A stretch of DNA of 34,579 nucleotides from a virus. The number at the start of each line of letters is the position of its first letter. Within the stretch, counting starts at the first letter, position 1. Below, piece by piece: positions 1-8,796 of the stretch. The stretch lies in the IMG/VR virus record IMGVR_UViG_3300032294_003198, positions 1-34,579 of that record, one strand, 5' to 3'. Under the pieces are notes generated by a model. The model did no database searches and had not been told where the DNA came from. It saw nothing but the letters and a program-made list of their open reading frames with translations. Position numbers and translations under genes: made by a program.

Positions 1-2
1 CA

Positions 3-1805
3 GGAGTACTATTAGTATTTGGTGCTACTTCGTTAACTGCTGCGTCAATAATATTGAGCGTGGCAGCGATCACGATGGTAGCAGCAGCTACTATGTTGTT
101 GTTCGGTGCAACTATTTTTAACCGGGCCACTGATACGTATCAGGTAGCTTCAACAGAAATGCTCGCATCCTCCGAAGATTTATTGATAGCTTCTCAGAAG
201 CTATTGAGTGCAGTAGCAATACTGTTACCAGCATCGGTGCTATTGATCATCTCGGCAGCTAATATGATAGTCAGCGGTGGGCTGCTAATGACCGGCTCGG
301 TGTTGCTAGGTGTCGCTGCGTTGTCAATATCAGCATCCTCAGTGCTATTACTAATATCTCTTCCGGCTTTCACTGCAGCTTCGGTTGGGTACTTGCAGGC
401 ATCCACGATATTGTATCTAGCTTCTGGAATATTATTACAAGCATCTATACAATTATACGCATCAGCTGCACATCTGACTCCAGCAGCTATGATGCTGGTT
501 GTAGCAGGATCTTTCTTGTTGACTGGAGCCGTTTTATTAGTCGCAGCGGCACCTATCTTATTAGTCGGTGCGGCGACACTCTTATCGGCGTCCTCCTTCT
601 TATTACCGACATCCGTCCTATTATTTGCTGCCACAACGATATTGATACCAGCTTCAATGATGTTATTTGTGGCTAGTGCATTGATATATGCTAGCTCATA
701 TATGCTGCTGGCAGGTTCGGCTGTCTTACTCACCGGGTCTGTGGCAATGATCGTAGCGTCAACAATGTTGGCTTTGGCCATACCCATAACTATGCTGGCT
801 TCGGCAGGACTCGTATCAGCCGCTTCGATATTGATTACAGGCTCTACGATACTGATAGTGGCTTCGATCATGTTGTTGACAGCATCCACATCTATGTTGA
901 TTGGATCTTCAAACGTTTTGTATGCAGGTACTCTGCTGATCGTTGCCAATGCGATGTTGCTAGCCGCGTCAACCGGACTAGCAGTTGGAGCTATACTATT
1001 AATTACAGCTTCACTGTCATTAACTATGGGCGCATCAGCGTTGATGGTAGCTTCTTTGATACTTTTACCCGCTGCTTTTACATTGTATTTGGCATTATCG
1101 ATCATAGTCGGAGTAGTCGACCGATTCGCGAGTTCATTAGGAAATATTGCGGTTATGGGCAATAGCCTAAAGATGATGGCACAAGCATTCTCTGTGATGT
1201 CTGTGTTGTCGTTAACTGGCTTCCGAAGAACAGTAGACGAGGCACTATCTGCCTTACCCAGCATTAACAAGCTGTCATCTGGTCTTACTAGTTCAGCAGC
1301 TTTACTACAGAGTGCTGCCGATAAATTTACCAAACCGGTAGATCAGATATCGGACAGCTTGCTAAGACTAGGAACCACACTGGCTAGCGTAGGCGGTCAA
1401 GGTCTAACTGTCCAAGCTGATATGGACAAAGTCAGTGCTTTGTTGGAAGAGTATTCGACACTGCTAGAAGGCGCTGCCCAAAGAATAGAGATAGCAGTAG
1501 CTACCAAGGCTCAACCAGCGATGGCCACAGCTCGAGAAGAAGGACTAGAACAGGTAGTCAGATCTGAAGCCATCAACACCGTACAAGTAATGGATAAGAG
1601 GGAAGGCGGGCAGGTAAAAACGGACGAGAATACTGAGAATACTAAGGCATTGATAGTATTATTGACCAGCATAAATGAGAAGATGGGCAATATGGGCAAC
1701 ACCAATGACTTACGAGAGATACTTACTATACTACAAGGATACTTGCCAAATCTGGGCACAGGTACCGAGGGTCTGACTACTGAATTTAATTCATGGTCTA
1801 GATGA
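3..1805 (+). CDS. Giant hydrophobic heptad-repeat protein, 3' part (tape-measure-position tail protein)
   Basis: The frame is open from the left edge, so the real start lies outside the window; a TTG at 54 is only an internal codon. About 600 residues are visible. The first two thirds are an uninterrupted array of seven-residue units, roughly x-(A/G)-(S/A)-x-x-(L/I/M)-(L/I/V), almost free of charge. After it comes an ordinary soluble tail (from about nt 1110) rich in amphipathic helices, with an acidic/polar stretch near 1560-1660. No enzymatic motif is seen. The gene sits just upstream of the tube/hub adaptor, gp53, gp5, gp25 and gp6 genes, where contractile-tail phages usually carry the tape measure protein. 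I infer that role from position and from a long, helix-like repetitive structure; it could instead be another membrane-active virion protein. A good Shine-Dalgarno (GAGGAGG) for the next gene follows its stop directly, so it is in the same operon. Confidence 0.55.
   Translation, partial: GVLLVFGATSLTAASIILSVAAITMVAAATMLLFGATIFNRATDTYQVASTEMLASSEDLLIASQKLLSAVAILLPASVLLIISAANMIVSGGLLMTGSVLLGVAALSISASSVLLLISLPAFTAASVGYLQASTILYLASGILLQASIQLYASAAHLTPAAMMLVVAGSFLLTGAVLLVAAAPILLVGAATLLSASSFLLPTSVLLFAATTILIPASMMLFVASALIYASSYMLLAGSAVLLTGSVAMIVASTMLALAIPITMLASAGLVSAASILITGSTILIVASIMLLTASTSMLIGSSNVLYAGTLLIVANAMLLAASTGLAVGAILLITASLSLTMGASALMVASLILLPAAFTLYLALSIIVGVVDRFASSLGNIAVMGNSLKMMAQAFSVMSVLSLTGFRRTVDEALSALPSINKLSSGLTSSAALLQSAADKFTKPVDQISDSLLRLGTTLASVGGQGLTVQADMDKVSALLEEYSTLLEGAAQRIEIAVATKAQPAMATAREEGLEQVVRSEAINTVQVMDKREGGQVKTDENTENTKALIVLLTSINEKMGNMGNTNDLREILTILQGYLPNLGTGTEGLTTEFNSWSR
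18..1109 (+). repeat. 52 contiguous coding heptads (x-A/G-S/A-x-x-L-L)
   Basis: Reading the frame in blocks of 21 nt from 18 gives 52 successive seven-residue units without a single phase break. Examples are PASVLLI, TGSVLLG, QASTILY, SASSFLL, VASIMLL and TASTSML. Positions 2-3 are small (A, G, S, T) and positions 6-7 are large aliphatic residues. Pro or Gly recur mainly in the first three positions of the unit. Codons vary freely between units, so this is an old protein-level periodicity, not a recent DNA expansion. Confidence 0.9.
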
Positions 1806-1815
1806 GGAGGGCTAA

Positions 1816-2382
1816 ATGGTAGCTTATACTGCGCATGATAGGGCTTTAGCTGAAGAATGCATACTGAGGTTACCAGACGGAGTAGACGTTAAGTTTCAAT
1901 TCCCACCTAAGCTACTATCAGACAACAGAAGTGGAAACTGGAATGAGGGGGAGCTACCAGGCACTGAGCCAGTCGCAGTTTTTAAGAACTCTGGTCCAAG
2001 AGAGATGACATTATCATGGACGTATATAGTCGATGGTGCTCAGTGGACTACCGAAGTGATAGCGAATGAGATAAAAAGAGTTAGAGGGTATTTTGCTAAC
2101 GTCTTAGACGCCAAAGATGCCCAAAGATCCCTGATCTGTTATTTTAAATATGGCCTTTATGGCGATCAGTCAGTGTTCTCATCTAGAATCAAACGCATAG
2201 ATGTAAAGCATGGAGATAGCACGATAATACCAAGCACTCGAGGGATAATAAATACAACCCAGGCATTTCCACTGAGATCCGATGTTACAATAGATCTCCG
2301 GTTGTGGACTGCAGGAATGGCTGATCAGAAAAAACAAGATATAGATCAATTAAATCCCAAGCAATACTACGAGTGGTATTAA
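1816..2382 (+). CDS. Tail tube / baseplate hub adaptor-like protein (CIS-tube-like)
   Basis: 188 residues. The ATG at 1816 follows a strong AGGAGG (about 1804-1809). The N-terminal half has the pattern of the small domain in contractile-injection-system tube/LysM adaptor proteins: a hydrophobic strand, then a VKFQFPPKLLSD-type segment, a Trp after an Asn-rich turn, a G-x-E-P-V stretch, and GPREMTLSWTYIVDG, which resembles the 'aromatic-R-x-(I/L/M)-x-(F/L)-x-(F/W)-x-(F/Y)' core. In T4 terms it would occupy the gp48/gp54 place, bridging tube and hub. The call rests on this pattern and on position between the tape-measure-like gene and gp53. No LysM domain can be recognised within this short protein. 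Confidence 0.5.
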   Translation: MVAYTAHDRALAEECILRLPDGVDVKFQFPPKLLSDNRSGNWNEGELPGTEPVAVFKNSGPREMTLSWTYIVDGAQWTTEVIANEIKRVRGYFANVLDAKDAQRSLICYFKYGLYGDQSVFSSRIKRIDVKHGDSTIIPSTRGIINTTQAFPLRSDVTIDLRLWTAGMADQKKQDIDQLNPKQYYEWY

Positions 2383-2392
2383 GGAGACAACA

Positions 2393-2710
2393 GTGGGACC
2401 AATAGATGAATATTCAAGATATAGGTCTACTCAACGAATAGTAGTAGATCAGAGTGAAACCATAGGTGTTTGGAGTCAACCATCGTTTCTGCTGAATAGA
2501 CCCAAAGATGATTTAGTAGGGGTATTTAGAGTTACTTCCGCAGTGGAGGGCAGGCCAGATTTAATAGCCAACCAGCTATATGGCTCCCCGCTATTGGATT
2601 GGGTGCTGATATCATTCAATAATGCTAGAGAGGTACTTAATTGGCCTAAATCAGGGATGGCCATCGAGTATCCAGTTAGATCCGTAGTGATTCCGGAGAT
2701 AGTAGGATGA
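2393..2710 (+). CDS. 53: Baseplate wedge protein gp53-like
   Basis: 105 residues starting at GTG (2393), chosen because AAGGAG (2381-2386) lies at proper distance and no ATG fits. The middle carries the arrangement typical of gp53-type wedge proteins: GRPDLIANQLYGSPLLDWVL followed by SFNNAREVLNWPKSG and a final I-x-Y-P strand, reminiscent of 'D-x-(I/L)-(A/S)-x-x-x-Y-G-x-x-x-x-W-x-(I/L)-x-x-x-N' and 'W-P-x-x-G-x-x-(I/L)-x-x-P'. gp53 joins the wedge to the central hub in T4. The stop overlaps the start of the spike gene (ATGA at 2707-2710), indicating translational coupling. Only the core of the T4 protein is present, as in many large myoviruses. Confidence 0.7.
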   Translation: MGPIDEYSRYRSTQRIVVDQSETIGVWSQPSFLLNRPKDDLVGVFRVTSAVEGRPDLIANQLYGSPLLDWVLISFNNAREVLNWPKSGMAIEYPVRSVVIPEIVG

Positions 2711-4878
2711 GTGATAATATAAATGTGATATGGGGCAAGTTTTTCTCACATAGAACTCGAACATTATGGGACAGATTCCCAGGCTCATATCGGGCGTTGG
2801 TGGTAGAAACCAACGATCCATTGAATATGAATCGGGTCAGGTTTAAGTGCCCAGATATGCATGATTTCGACTTAGAACCAGACTGGTGTCCATGGGCTGT
2901 TCCTTGTTTTGATCTAGGGGGGAAGAGGGCAGGTCGTTGGGTGGCACCTTGTATAGGCGATTGGATATGGATCACGTTCGAGAGGCAGCATCCATATGGC
3001 CCGATATGGACCGGTTTTGCCGATCCTACCAGAAGGAGATTCTATGCATATCCACAAATATTCGGAATTACTCCATTAAGCGTCAAGGAGGATGGGAAGA
3101 AAGATGTAAAACCCCGAGACTATGATATTAGATATCTGCCCAAAGACGGAAGGCCGATGAGTCATGGGTGGTGTGATCGTTATGGCAATCTGGATATTCA
3201 TTCAGCTGTTGGTTTCTATCCTGCAGAACACACACAAGCACCGCCGCCACCAGATCATGACGCCATATCAGGCACCACATTTGAACAAAAGTCTCGTGCC
3301 CCTAAAGTCAATGACCCTGACCGGAAGTATATGGCTAGGGTAACCAAATATGGTCATATTTTCATTATGGGTGATCAAGGATATCATTGGCAAAAGTCCG
3401 AAGAATCAGAGGTGGGTGAGTTTCATGGTGATGTGCAGAAAGACGAGCGGTTTGAGATACGAAGGTGGCGGTTTCTCCAGCGGCTGTTGAATGATAACGT
3501 TCCCAAGGCGGGAATGAGAGGCGGCGACCAAAGAAAACAATTGATGATGACCAGGTATGGTCATAGGATAGAAATGCGGGATGCTGGATGGGCACAAAAA
3601 GGCCCTATTTTGTCGAGGTCAAGACAAGGCGAATTCGGACCATCGGCCATATTATCCAATGAGGAGAGAGATGACTTTAGATGGATCAAGATCAGGTCTA
3701 AGGGAGGTATGCTTTTTCAGACATACGACAAAGGATTTGACCCAAATGAGGACAAATTTGTTAAGAGGAAATTGCTAGAGGAATCGGGAGCACGGAGCGA
3801 GCTGGAGGACAAATACTGGGGCAACCGCGATGCTAGATGGATGAGAATGGTGACGAGACATGGGTTTAAGTTGGTCCTAGACGACCGTGGAAGCAACCAG
3901 ACAGATGCCCGGGGACGCGAGACCAGCCGAGGAATGGGCGTTCTGATCAAGGGCAGGAGAACCCCATCAGCCAAAATGATCAACAGACGAGGAAATAATA
4001 GGGGTTTTCAGTGGGAGATTAACGAGCGAGACGATGCAAACCATACGTCTTGGTGCACTCCGTTAGGCCAAACAGTCGAGATGAACGATAGGTATCAATA
4101 TGTTATTATGGCATCAGCTTTAGGGCGTAACTGGGTGCCCAAGTGGAGACACGTGAAAGATAACGAATTCTTAAGAAAACCAGTAATGTTACGTAATCCT
4201 GAAAGAACTACCCATCATCTGAAGCTAGACCATGATAATGAGTATGTTCGTCTCAAAACCAGAGCTAATAAGGGGAAGAAACCTGTTCAACCAGCTAATC
4301 AGAGCATGGTAGGCAGTGACGAATTGAATCAGGGACTCGAGGCAAGGGATGGGCGAAATGGTGATGGTGCATGGGTCGAGGTAGTAGATTGCCAGCATAG
4401 GGGGTTATGGTTTTCGAAAAGATATCGTATAGGGATCTGGAGGGCTAGGAAGAAGAGACAGATGTACCAGTGGATGGACGAGAAGACACGAAAGATAGTC
4501 ATATACAACGACGAGCGGAATGGACGGATAGAAATATATGCTAACGGTGAGGTAAACCTGATCTCAAACGACGATGTAAGCATTAGGGCCGATAGAAATA
4601 TATTCATGAGAGCCGGCAGGAGCATATTGATGCAGGCAGGCGGATCGAGATTTTCCATACTACCAAGTGGGAGGATCGATTCGAACACTCAGATTAATAC
4701 CAGAAGGGTTAATGCCAGGCTATGTGGTGTCTCACCTGGCCCAGGTGGTGGATGCCCTTCTCCTGGTGGTGCCTCTGTGACACGCAAGCCCCGCCCTCCT
4801 CTGCCTACCAAAAGAGAGCCTACTGATAGAGGTAAAACCTACAATAAACCATACCAAGTAGCCGAGGCTGTTAAATGA
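2707..4878 (+). CDS. 5: Baseplate hub/central spike protein gp5-like (no lysozyme domain)
   Basis: 723 residues. The ATG overlaps the preceding stop. Residues about 27-110 match the gp5/VgrG OB-fold: YRALVVETNDPLNMNRVRFK, then WCPWAVPC, a conserved GDWIWITFE strand and a GPIWTGFADP turn. Three copies of an R-x-T-(R/K)-(Y/H)-G-(H/F)-x-x-x-(M/L)-x-D-x-G motif follow (near nt 3340, 3550 and 3850), the strands that run down the needle shaft. Residues about 592-665 (RKIVIYNDERNGRIEIYANG, then NLISNDDVSIRADRNIFMRAG) are short alternating strands typical of the beta-helical spike. The tail is Pro/Gly-rich with paired Cys. No lysozyme domain with its E-x-D-T catalytic set is visible, unlike T4 gp5, so peptidoglycan degradation must reside elsewhere. 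Confidence 0.8.
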   Translation: MSDNINVIWGKFFSHRTRTLWDRFPGSYRALVVETNDPLNMNRVRFKCPDMHDFDLEPDWCPWAVPCFDLGGKRAGRWVAPCIGDWIWITFERQHPYGPIWTGFADPTRRRFYAYPQIFGITPLSVKEDGKKDVKPRDYDIRYLPKDGRPMSHGWCDRYGNLDIHSAVGFYPAEHTQAPPPPDHDAISGTTFEQKSRAPKVNDPDRKYMARVTKYGHIFIMGDQGYHWQKSEESEVGEFHGDVQKDERFEIRRWRFLQRLLNDNVPKAGMRGGDQRKQLMMTRYGHRIEMRDAGWAQKGPILSRSRQGEFGPSAILSNEERDDFRWIKIRSKGGMLFQTYDKGFDPNEDKFVKRKLLEESGARSELEDKYWGNRDARWMRMVTRHGFKLVLDDRGSNQTDARGRETSRGMGVLIKGRRTPSAKMINRRGNNRGFQWEINERDDANHTSWCTPLGQTVEMNDRYQYVIMASALGRNWVPKWRHVKDNEFLRKPVMLRNPERTTHHLKLDHDNEYVRLKTRANKGKKPVQPANQSMVGSDELNQGLEARDGRNGDGAWVEVVDCQHRGLWFSKRYRIGIWRARKKRQMYQWMDEKTRKIVIYNDERNGRIEIYANGEVNLISNDDVSIRADRNIFMRAGRSILMQAGGSRFSILPSGRIDSNTQINTRRVNARLCGVSPGPGGGCPSPGGASVTRKPRPPLPTKREPTDRGKTYNKPYQVAEAVK

Positions 4879-5603
4879 TAATTAGAGTCCCTACCGGGTT
4901 GTATGCAACCGAATTGCCAGTGGGTGACACAGATGCGGGTAATGTCACATATACCATAAGTAATAGGACCCCTCCACGGACCAATCTACTATTCCCAAAG
5001 ATACCGGTAGTTGTAATCGGCCAATCTAGAGACAAAAGACCTAGATCTTTGTTACCTAGACGTGCGGTTCTAGGCGAGTTAGCCTTCTCAGTAAACAAAG
5101 CTAATAGAGTAGAACTAGGCAACTCAGAGAAGGTGTATACCACTGGTCAAATATTGGAATTCGATAGTAGAGAGACTAGAACTATAGACCCCATGCTAGT
5201 GCCCGATAAGATGGAGATAGTCCATAACGACACGTTAATTAACTATGCCGGGTTGGATATCAAACCTGACGCTATAAATGCGATTGAGACCAACGCTATC
5301 AAGATATATGAGCGATTAAAAGGCCAACTCAATGATGTAATAGAGGAGCGTAAGAAAAGCGAAGAGTTGTTATTAAGCTATCAAAAAATAGTCAATGATG
5401 CAGAAAAAGCTATTAAGGCTTTGACCATAGTCAACAGCATTGAATATGATCAAGGTATAAACGAAATCATATTGAAAACGCAGGCAAAGAAAATGCAGGC
5501 ACTAAAAGATATAGAGTCAACGACCGTCAAGGCTAACCAACAGGCTACGAAAGCTAAGGGTATACAAGACCAAATTAGGGAAGTAGCGGCGGTGATCAAA
5601 TGA
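4875..5603 (+). CDS. Unassigned baseplate-operon protein with C-terminal coiled coil
   Basis: 242 residues, coupled on both sides by ATGA overlaps (4875-4878 and 5600-5603), so it is translated with the spike and gp25. The first ~115 residues look beta-rich with several Pro-containing turns (TGLYATELPVGDTDAG, RTPPRTNLLFPKIPVVV). From about residue 140 the sequence is highly helical and charged (YERLKGQLNDVIEERKKSEE, then long runs of K, A, Q and E) and should form a coiled coil ending in AAVIK. I do not recognise the family. Its place between gp5 and gp25 suggests a structural or assembly role in the baseplate hub or wedge. It has no catalytic motif, signal peptide or membrane segment. Confidence 0.75.
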   Translation: MIIRVPTGLYATELPVGDTDAGNVTYTISNRTPPRTNLLFPKIPVVVIGQSRDKRPRSLLPRRAVLGELAFSVNKANRVELGNSEKVYTTGQILEFDSRETRTIDPMLVPDKMEIVHNDTLINYAGLDIKPDAINAIETNAIKIYERLKGQLNDVIEERKKSEELLLSYQKIVNDAEKAIKALTIVNSIEYDQGINEIILKTQAKKMQALKDIESTTVKANQQATKAKGIQDQIREVAAVIK

Positions 5604-5989
5604 CGGCCACTTATTACGGGTTTAATCCGCCATTCATTGGCGGCCCCCAAAATATAATGTCCAGGCAGGAAGACGACAGAATCATCAAGAATGATATATT
5701 GCAACTGCTGTTGACTGTGCCTGGCGAAAGAGTAATGCGACCAGATTTCGGTGTCAATCTGAGAAACTTTGTCTTTGAACAGATGGTAGATAGGGATCTC
5801 AGCCAATTGCAACAAGAGATATACAGGGGTCTGGCTGAATTTGAGCCTCGAGTTAACGTCGAGGACGTGATACTGCAAAGGAAAGACGATCAGAATCAAT
5901 TGCTAATTAGGGTAATAGTAAATCTAAAGAAAGATCCCAGAAGGCAATTGACTATAGACCAATTGCTGAATCTGACGTCTCAAGCTTGA
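5600..5989 (+). CDS. 25: Baseplate wedge protein gp25-like
   Basis: 129 residues, close to the usual length of the GPW/gp25 family. The recognisable features are DIL-x-LLLT-x-x-GERVMRPDFGVNLRNFVFE (the hallmark 'G-E-R-x-x-x-P-x-F-G-x-x-L' sequence), a helix QLQQEIYRGLAEFEPRV, the strand VEDVIL, and a final LLIRVIVNLK strand. gp25 is the most conserved wedge component and, with gp6 and gp53, forms the core bundle of every contractile-tail wedge. Its start overlaps the previous stop, and the gp6 gene begins 8 nt after its stop. Confidence 0.92.
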   Translation: MTATYYGFNPPFIGGPQNIMSRQEDDRIIKNDILQLLLTVPGERVMRPDFGVNLRNFVFEQMVDRDLSQLQQEIYRGLAEFEPRVNVEDVILQRKDDQNQLLIRVIVNLKKDPRRQLTIDQLLNLTSQA

Positions 5990-5996
5990 GGAATCA

Positions 5997-7604
5997 ATGA
6001 GCGAACCCACATTATTCGATTTGCCGAGTGAGCCGGAACAGTTTGGGATCATACTGGCTCCTGCCAGATTGAGGCGGATAGACTTCAGCGGATTAGACTT
6101 TTCTACGGCTAGACGAGCTATAATCGAATATATTAAGACATATTATCCAGATCAATTTAATGATTATGTCGCTAGTAATGGCATAATCATGATGACAGAG
6201 ATCATAGCATCAGTAGTATCCAAGTTATCTCTTAGAGCTGATATTTTAGCCAATGAGGCTACATTGCCCACAGCAAAGACGGAACGGGCAGTCATCAACC
6301 ATCTTGCGTTGATCAATCAACGGATTAAAAGACAGACACCGGCCATCATAGATATCGAAATGTCAGTCGATGTACCGTTAACAACGGACGTGGAGATAAC
6401 CCCTGGCATAGTATTCACAGCCAATGGCCCAGACAATCTGCCTATATATTATGAGGCGTATAAGGCTCCAGGTGATTTTAATAGCAACATAATTATCCCA
6501 GCCGGCAAGAGGGGTGTGATTGCTTGGGGTATACAAGGCAGGTTCGCCGGACCAGTTAAAGCAATAAGCTCAGGGGGTGCTAACCAAGTCTTCGAAATAA
6601 CCGATAAATCGATATTAGAGGATCCAATTAGTGTGATGGTTTCCTTCGGTTTAGAGAAGGTAGAATGGACTGTGGTTAAAGATCCTATAGAGAGATATGG
6701 ACCCAATGATAAGGTGGTAGAAGTAAATTTTTTCGATGATAATGCTATATTTAGATTCGGCGATGATGTGACCGGATCTGCACCTAAGTCTGGGTCTGAG
6801 ATAGAATTTAGATATAGGACTGGTGGTGGTATAAGGGGCAGGATAGGTGTTGGTACAATCGATACACAACGACAGATCACTCCTAATCCGCCAGCTAACG
6901 CAGCTGTCTCCGTGCGTTTCCGTAACGTCTCAGCCTCAAGTGGTGGTACGGATAAGGAGACTATCGAACAGGCCAAGAAGAGGGCACCGAGAGACTTTTC
7001 CGTTCAGGGAAGCATAGTCACAGCTGGCGATTATGCCATAGCAGCTACCAACTTTTCTCATCCAGTGTTTGGCTCGGTATCTAAGGCTGTTGCCACTCTA
7101 AGGTCAAGCAAGAACGCCAATTTAGTAGAATTATACGTTTTGGCTGAGGGCCCAGACGGCATTCCGACTGCACCGAATGCCGGATTAAAGGTCGGTCTCG
7201 AAACTTATATTAGTGATCTAAACGTCTTCACTGATCATGTAAAGGTCGTGGACGCCAAGATCTTGCCAATAGATGTAGAATTCAATGTGGTAATTGATCG
7301 AAACGCTGATGCATCTGTGATCAAGCAGAAAGTAGAGGCCGCAACAACCAAATTTTTCGATTCTAGTAATTGGGAGTTAGGCCAAGGGTTGTACACATCT
7401 AATCTAATAGAGGCGTTAGAATCGATAGACGGTGTGTCTTATATTGATCTTTTCAAGCCTGCTGACAATATCTTACCGGCTAATATAGCATTCAATAATA
7501 ATGGCCTCACTGTTATAGAGTATAATCAGATGATAGTTGAGGGTAAGAGAACTACCAATTATTATTATTCAAAAAGTACGGCACCGGTCAATACTAATCG
7601 CTAA
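5997..7604 (+). CDS. 6: Baseplate wedge protein gp6-like (baseplate J)
   Basis: 535 residues; ATG with TGAGGA upstream, overlapping the end of gp25. The N-terminus (LRRIDFSGLDFSTARRAIIE, then YYPDQFNDYVASNGIIMM) is the signature of gp6/J-type wedge proteins, followed by a helical DILANEATLPTAKTERAVI segment, a beta-sandwich, and the conserved KRAPRDFSVQGSIVTAGDY motif that marks baseplate J-like proteins. gp6 dimers clamp neighbouring wedges into a ring in T4. It is somewhat shorter than T4 gp6 (660 residues), as in other distant T4 relatives. It ends the plus-strand tail operon; its last 11 nt overlap the tail end of the convergent cupin gene. Confidence 0.88.
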   Translation: MSEPTLFDLPSEPEQFGIILAPARLRRIDFSGLDFSTARRAIIEYIKTYYPDQFNDYVASNGIIMMTEIIASVVSKLSLRADILANEATLPTAKTERAVINHLALINQRIKRQTPAIIDIEMSVDVPLTTDVEITPGIVFTANGPDNLPIYYEAYKAPGDFNSNIIIPAGKRGVIAWGIQGRFAGPVKAISSGGANQVFEITDKSILEDPISVMVSFGLEKVEWTVVKDPIERYGPNDKVVEVNFFDDNAIFRFGDDVTGSAPKSGSEIEFRYRTGGGIRGRIGVGTIDTQRQITPNPPANAAVSVRFRNVSASSGGTDKETIEQAKKRAPRDFSVQGSIVTAGDYAIAATNFSHPVFGSVSKAVATLRSSKNANLVELYVLAEGPDGIPTAPNAGLKVGLETYISDLNVFTDHVKVVDAKILPIDVEFNVVIDRNADASVIKQKVEAATTKFFDSSNWELGQGLYTSNLIEALESIDGVSYIDLFKPADNILPANIAFNNNGLTVIEYNQMIVEGKRTTNYYYSKSTAPVNTNR

Positions 7605-8049
7605 TTCTAATAGCTGGTTGGTGGAGCAGTGGGCCGCCTTCAGTCAGGCGATATATGTCATCTATAGAGCAGGTTTGGTTGCTCGCGGTCCAATAGATCT
7701 CCAATACTTCTCCGGCCGATAATACGAAGAACCTGTGGTATGTCTGCGGTGCCACAACATAGTGTTGCCCAGGAGATAAGTAATGAGTGACCATGGGCAT
7801 ACTGCTGGGTATGATAGCAGGATTAGTGTTTTTACTCCAAACCTCTATGGCGATCAAAGCAGTGGTTGAAATAAAGGCATTATACCTATGTTCATGCTTA
7901 TGTATTGAGCATTGCCATCCTTTATTGACCTGAAGGATGCTTGCGTTGATATTTTGGTCTTGAAATTTATGAAGTATTTTACCCCAACATTTATCTTGCC
8001 AGATCTGATATCCGAACCAATTAGCTATTTTTTGCTTTAGTGAAGCCAT
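7594..8049 (-). CDS. Small cupin-fold protein, function unknown
   Basis: 151 residues if started at the ATG ending at 8049 (MASLKQK...). The frame also extends to an ATG at 8133, but that start would overlap the ribosome site and start of the divergent gene at 8126, so I prefer the internal one. After a Trp-rich helical N-terminus come strands with cupin character: HKHEHRYNAFISTTALIAIE (a His-x-His-x3 cluster like cupin motif 1), then TPxxx-like L-S-P-G-Q-H-Y-V-V-A-P-Q-T-Y-H-R and EVLEIYW (motif 2). The His cluster could bind a metal. Cupins of this size include sugar-phosphate isomerases, epimerases and dioxygenases; the substrate cannot be told. It is the first gene of an alternating-strand accessory patch and overlaps the gp6 stop by 11 nt. 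Confidence 0.6.
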   Translation of the reverse strand: MASLKQKIANWFGYQIWQDKCWGKILHKFQDQNINASILQVNKGWQCSIHKHEHRYNAFISTTALIAIEVWSKNTNPAIIPSSMPMVTHYLSPGQHYVVAPQTYHRFFVLSAGEVLEIYWTASNQTCSIDDIYRLTEGGPLLHQPAIRISD

Positions 8050-8125
8050 ATAGCCCCGACGAGATGGTGTTACTTTGAGAATATTTACTTGGATACGTAA
8101 AGTATGATCGAACCAGGAGCGTATA

Positions 8126-8506
8126 ATGGACATATTTAAAGATAAAGTGATACCTATTTATTCTATTTGCTATAATGGTGAACCTGACCAGATCTATACT
8201 TTTACCAATTTTGAGAAAGCGGTATCTTCTATAGAAGGGTCAGTCAGAGGATATTATGGACATAACGATAGGTCATTTGATGACTTTTGTGCGGAGGTCA
8301 GATCGAGGATACATGAATTAAGAAAATCTCCATGCATACCGCTAAAATTCGATGGATTATATGCGATACTATATAGTTGGGAATTAGACCACACTAACCC
8401 TATGCACCTTATTCTCTCACAATGCCACCAACAAGCCATGATGGGAAATAATATTGGCTTAGCCGAGCAAATAGAAAAACTATTTATGGAGCCGGCTAGA
8501 AGCTAA
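8126..8506 (+). CDS. Hypothetical protein, 126 residues
   Basis: ATG at 8126 with an AGGAGCG ribosome site at 8115-8121. The product begins with a beta-like segment (VIPIYSICYNG...QIYTFTNFEKAVSSI) and continues with helices. Several Cys and His residues are present (C-H-Q-Q near the end, two further Cys) but with no zinc spacing I trust. I do not recognise the family. The gene is divergent from the cupin gene and convergent with the next one: its TAA shares bases with the minus-strand TAG (8503-8506). Confidence 0.6.
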   Translation: MDIFKDKVIPIYSICYNGEPDQIYTFTNFEKAVSSIEGSVRGYYGHNDRSFDDFCAEVRSRIHELRKSPCIPLKFDGLYAILYSWELDHTNPMHLILSQCHQQAMMGNNIGLAEQIEKLFMEPARS

Positions 8507-8796
8507 TTTTTGGCGGCATCTATGTCCAGATCTGACAATATCTCTCGCTTGATTTGTCGTAAAACATCTGCCATCAGTGTGGCCGCGTCTAATATATGTT
8601 CGCCTCGATAGAACACCATCGGCTCATCATGATCTGGGTGTTTAGCAATAGCGATTGCGCATGAAATTTTTAATTCTTCACACTGTTGGCCAAATCCATT
8701 CATGAGTTGGTTGAATGTCTGTTCAAAGATCACTTGGCGATCGGGTACAGCTTGTTGTAGCACGGGTTCGGCATCATGTTGGTCAGTAGATTGCAT
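8503..8796 (-). CDS. Hypothetical protein, 97 residues
   Basis: The reverse-strand ATG ends at 8796; the Shine-Dalgarno is weak. The product is a small acidic protein: a Gln-rich N-terminus, a helix QTFNQLMNGFGQQCEELKIS, the strand CAIAIAKHPDHDEPMVFYRG, then a helical C-terminus (AATLMADVLRQIKREIL). No domain was recognised. It overlaps the preceding plus-strand gene tail to tail by 4 nt and lies head to head with the gene at 8835, so the short spacer around 8797-8834 must contain promoters for both. Confidence 0.55.
   Translation of the reverse strand: MQSTDQHDAEPVLQQAVPDRQVIFEQTFNQLMNGFGQQCEELKISCAIAIAKHPDHDEPMVFYRGEHILDAATLMADVLRQIKREILSDLDIDAAKN

Noticed and set aside
194-1333. 379-codon minus-strand open frame opposite the heptad array
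   Set aside because: It mirrors the repetitive plus-strand codons, has no ribosome site, and the plus frame fits the operon; it is a shadow of the repeat.
8050-8133. Longer N-terminus for the cupin gene (start at 8133)
   Set aside because: It would overlap the ribosome site and start of the divergent gene at 8126 and adds 28 residues of no cupin character.
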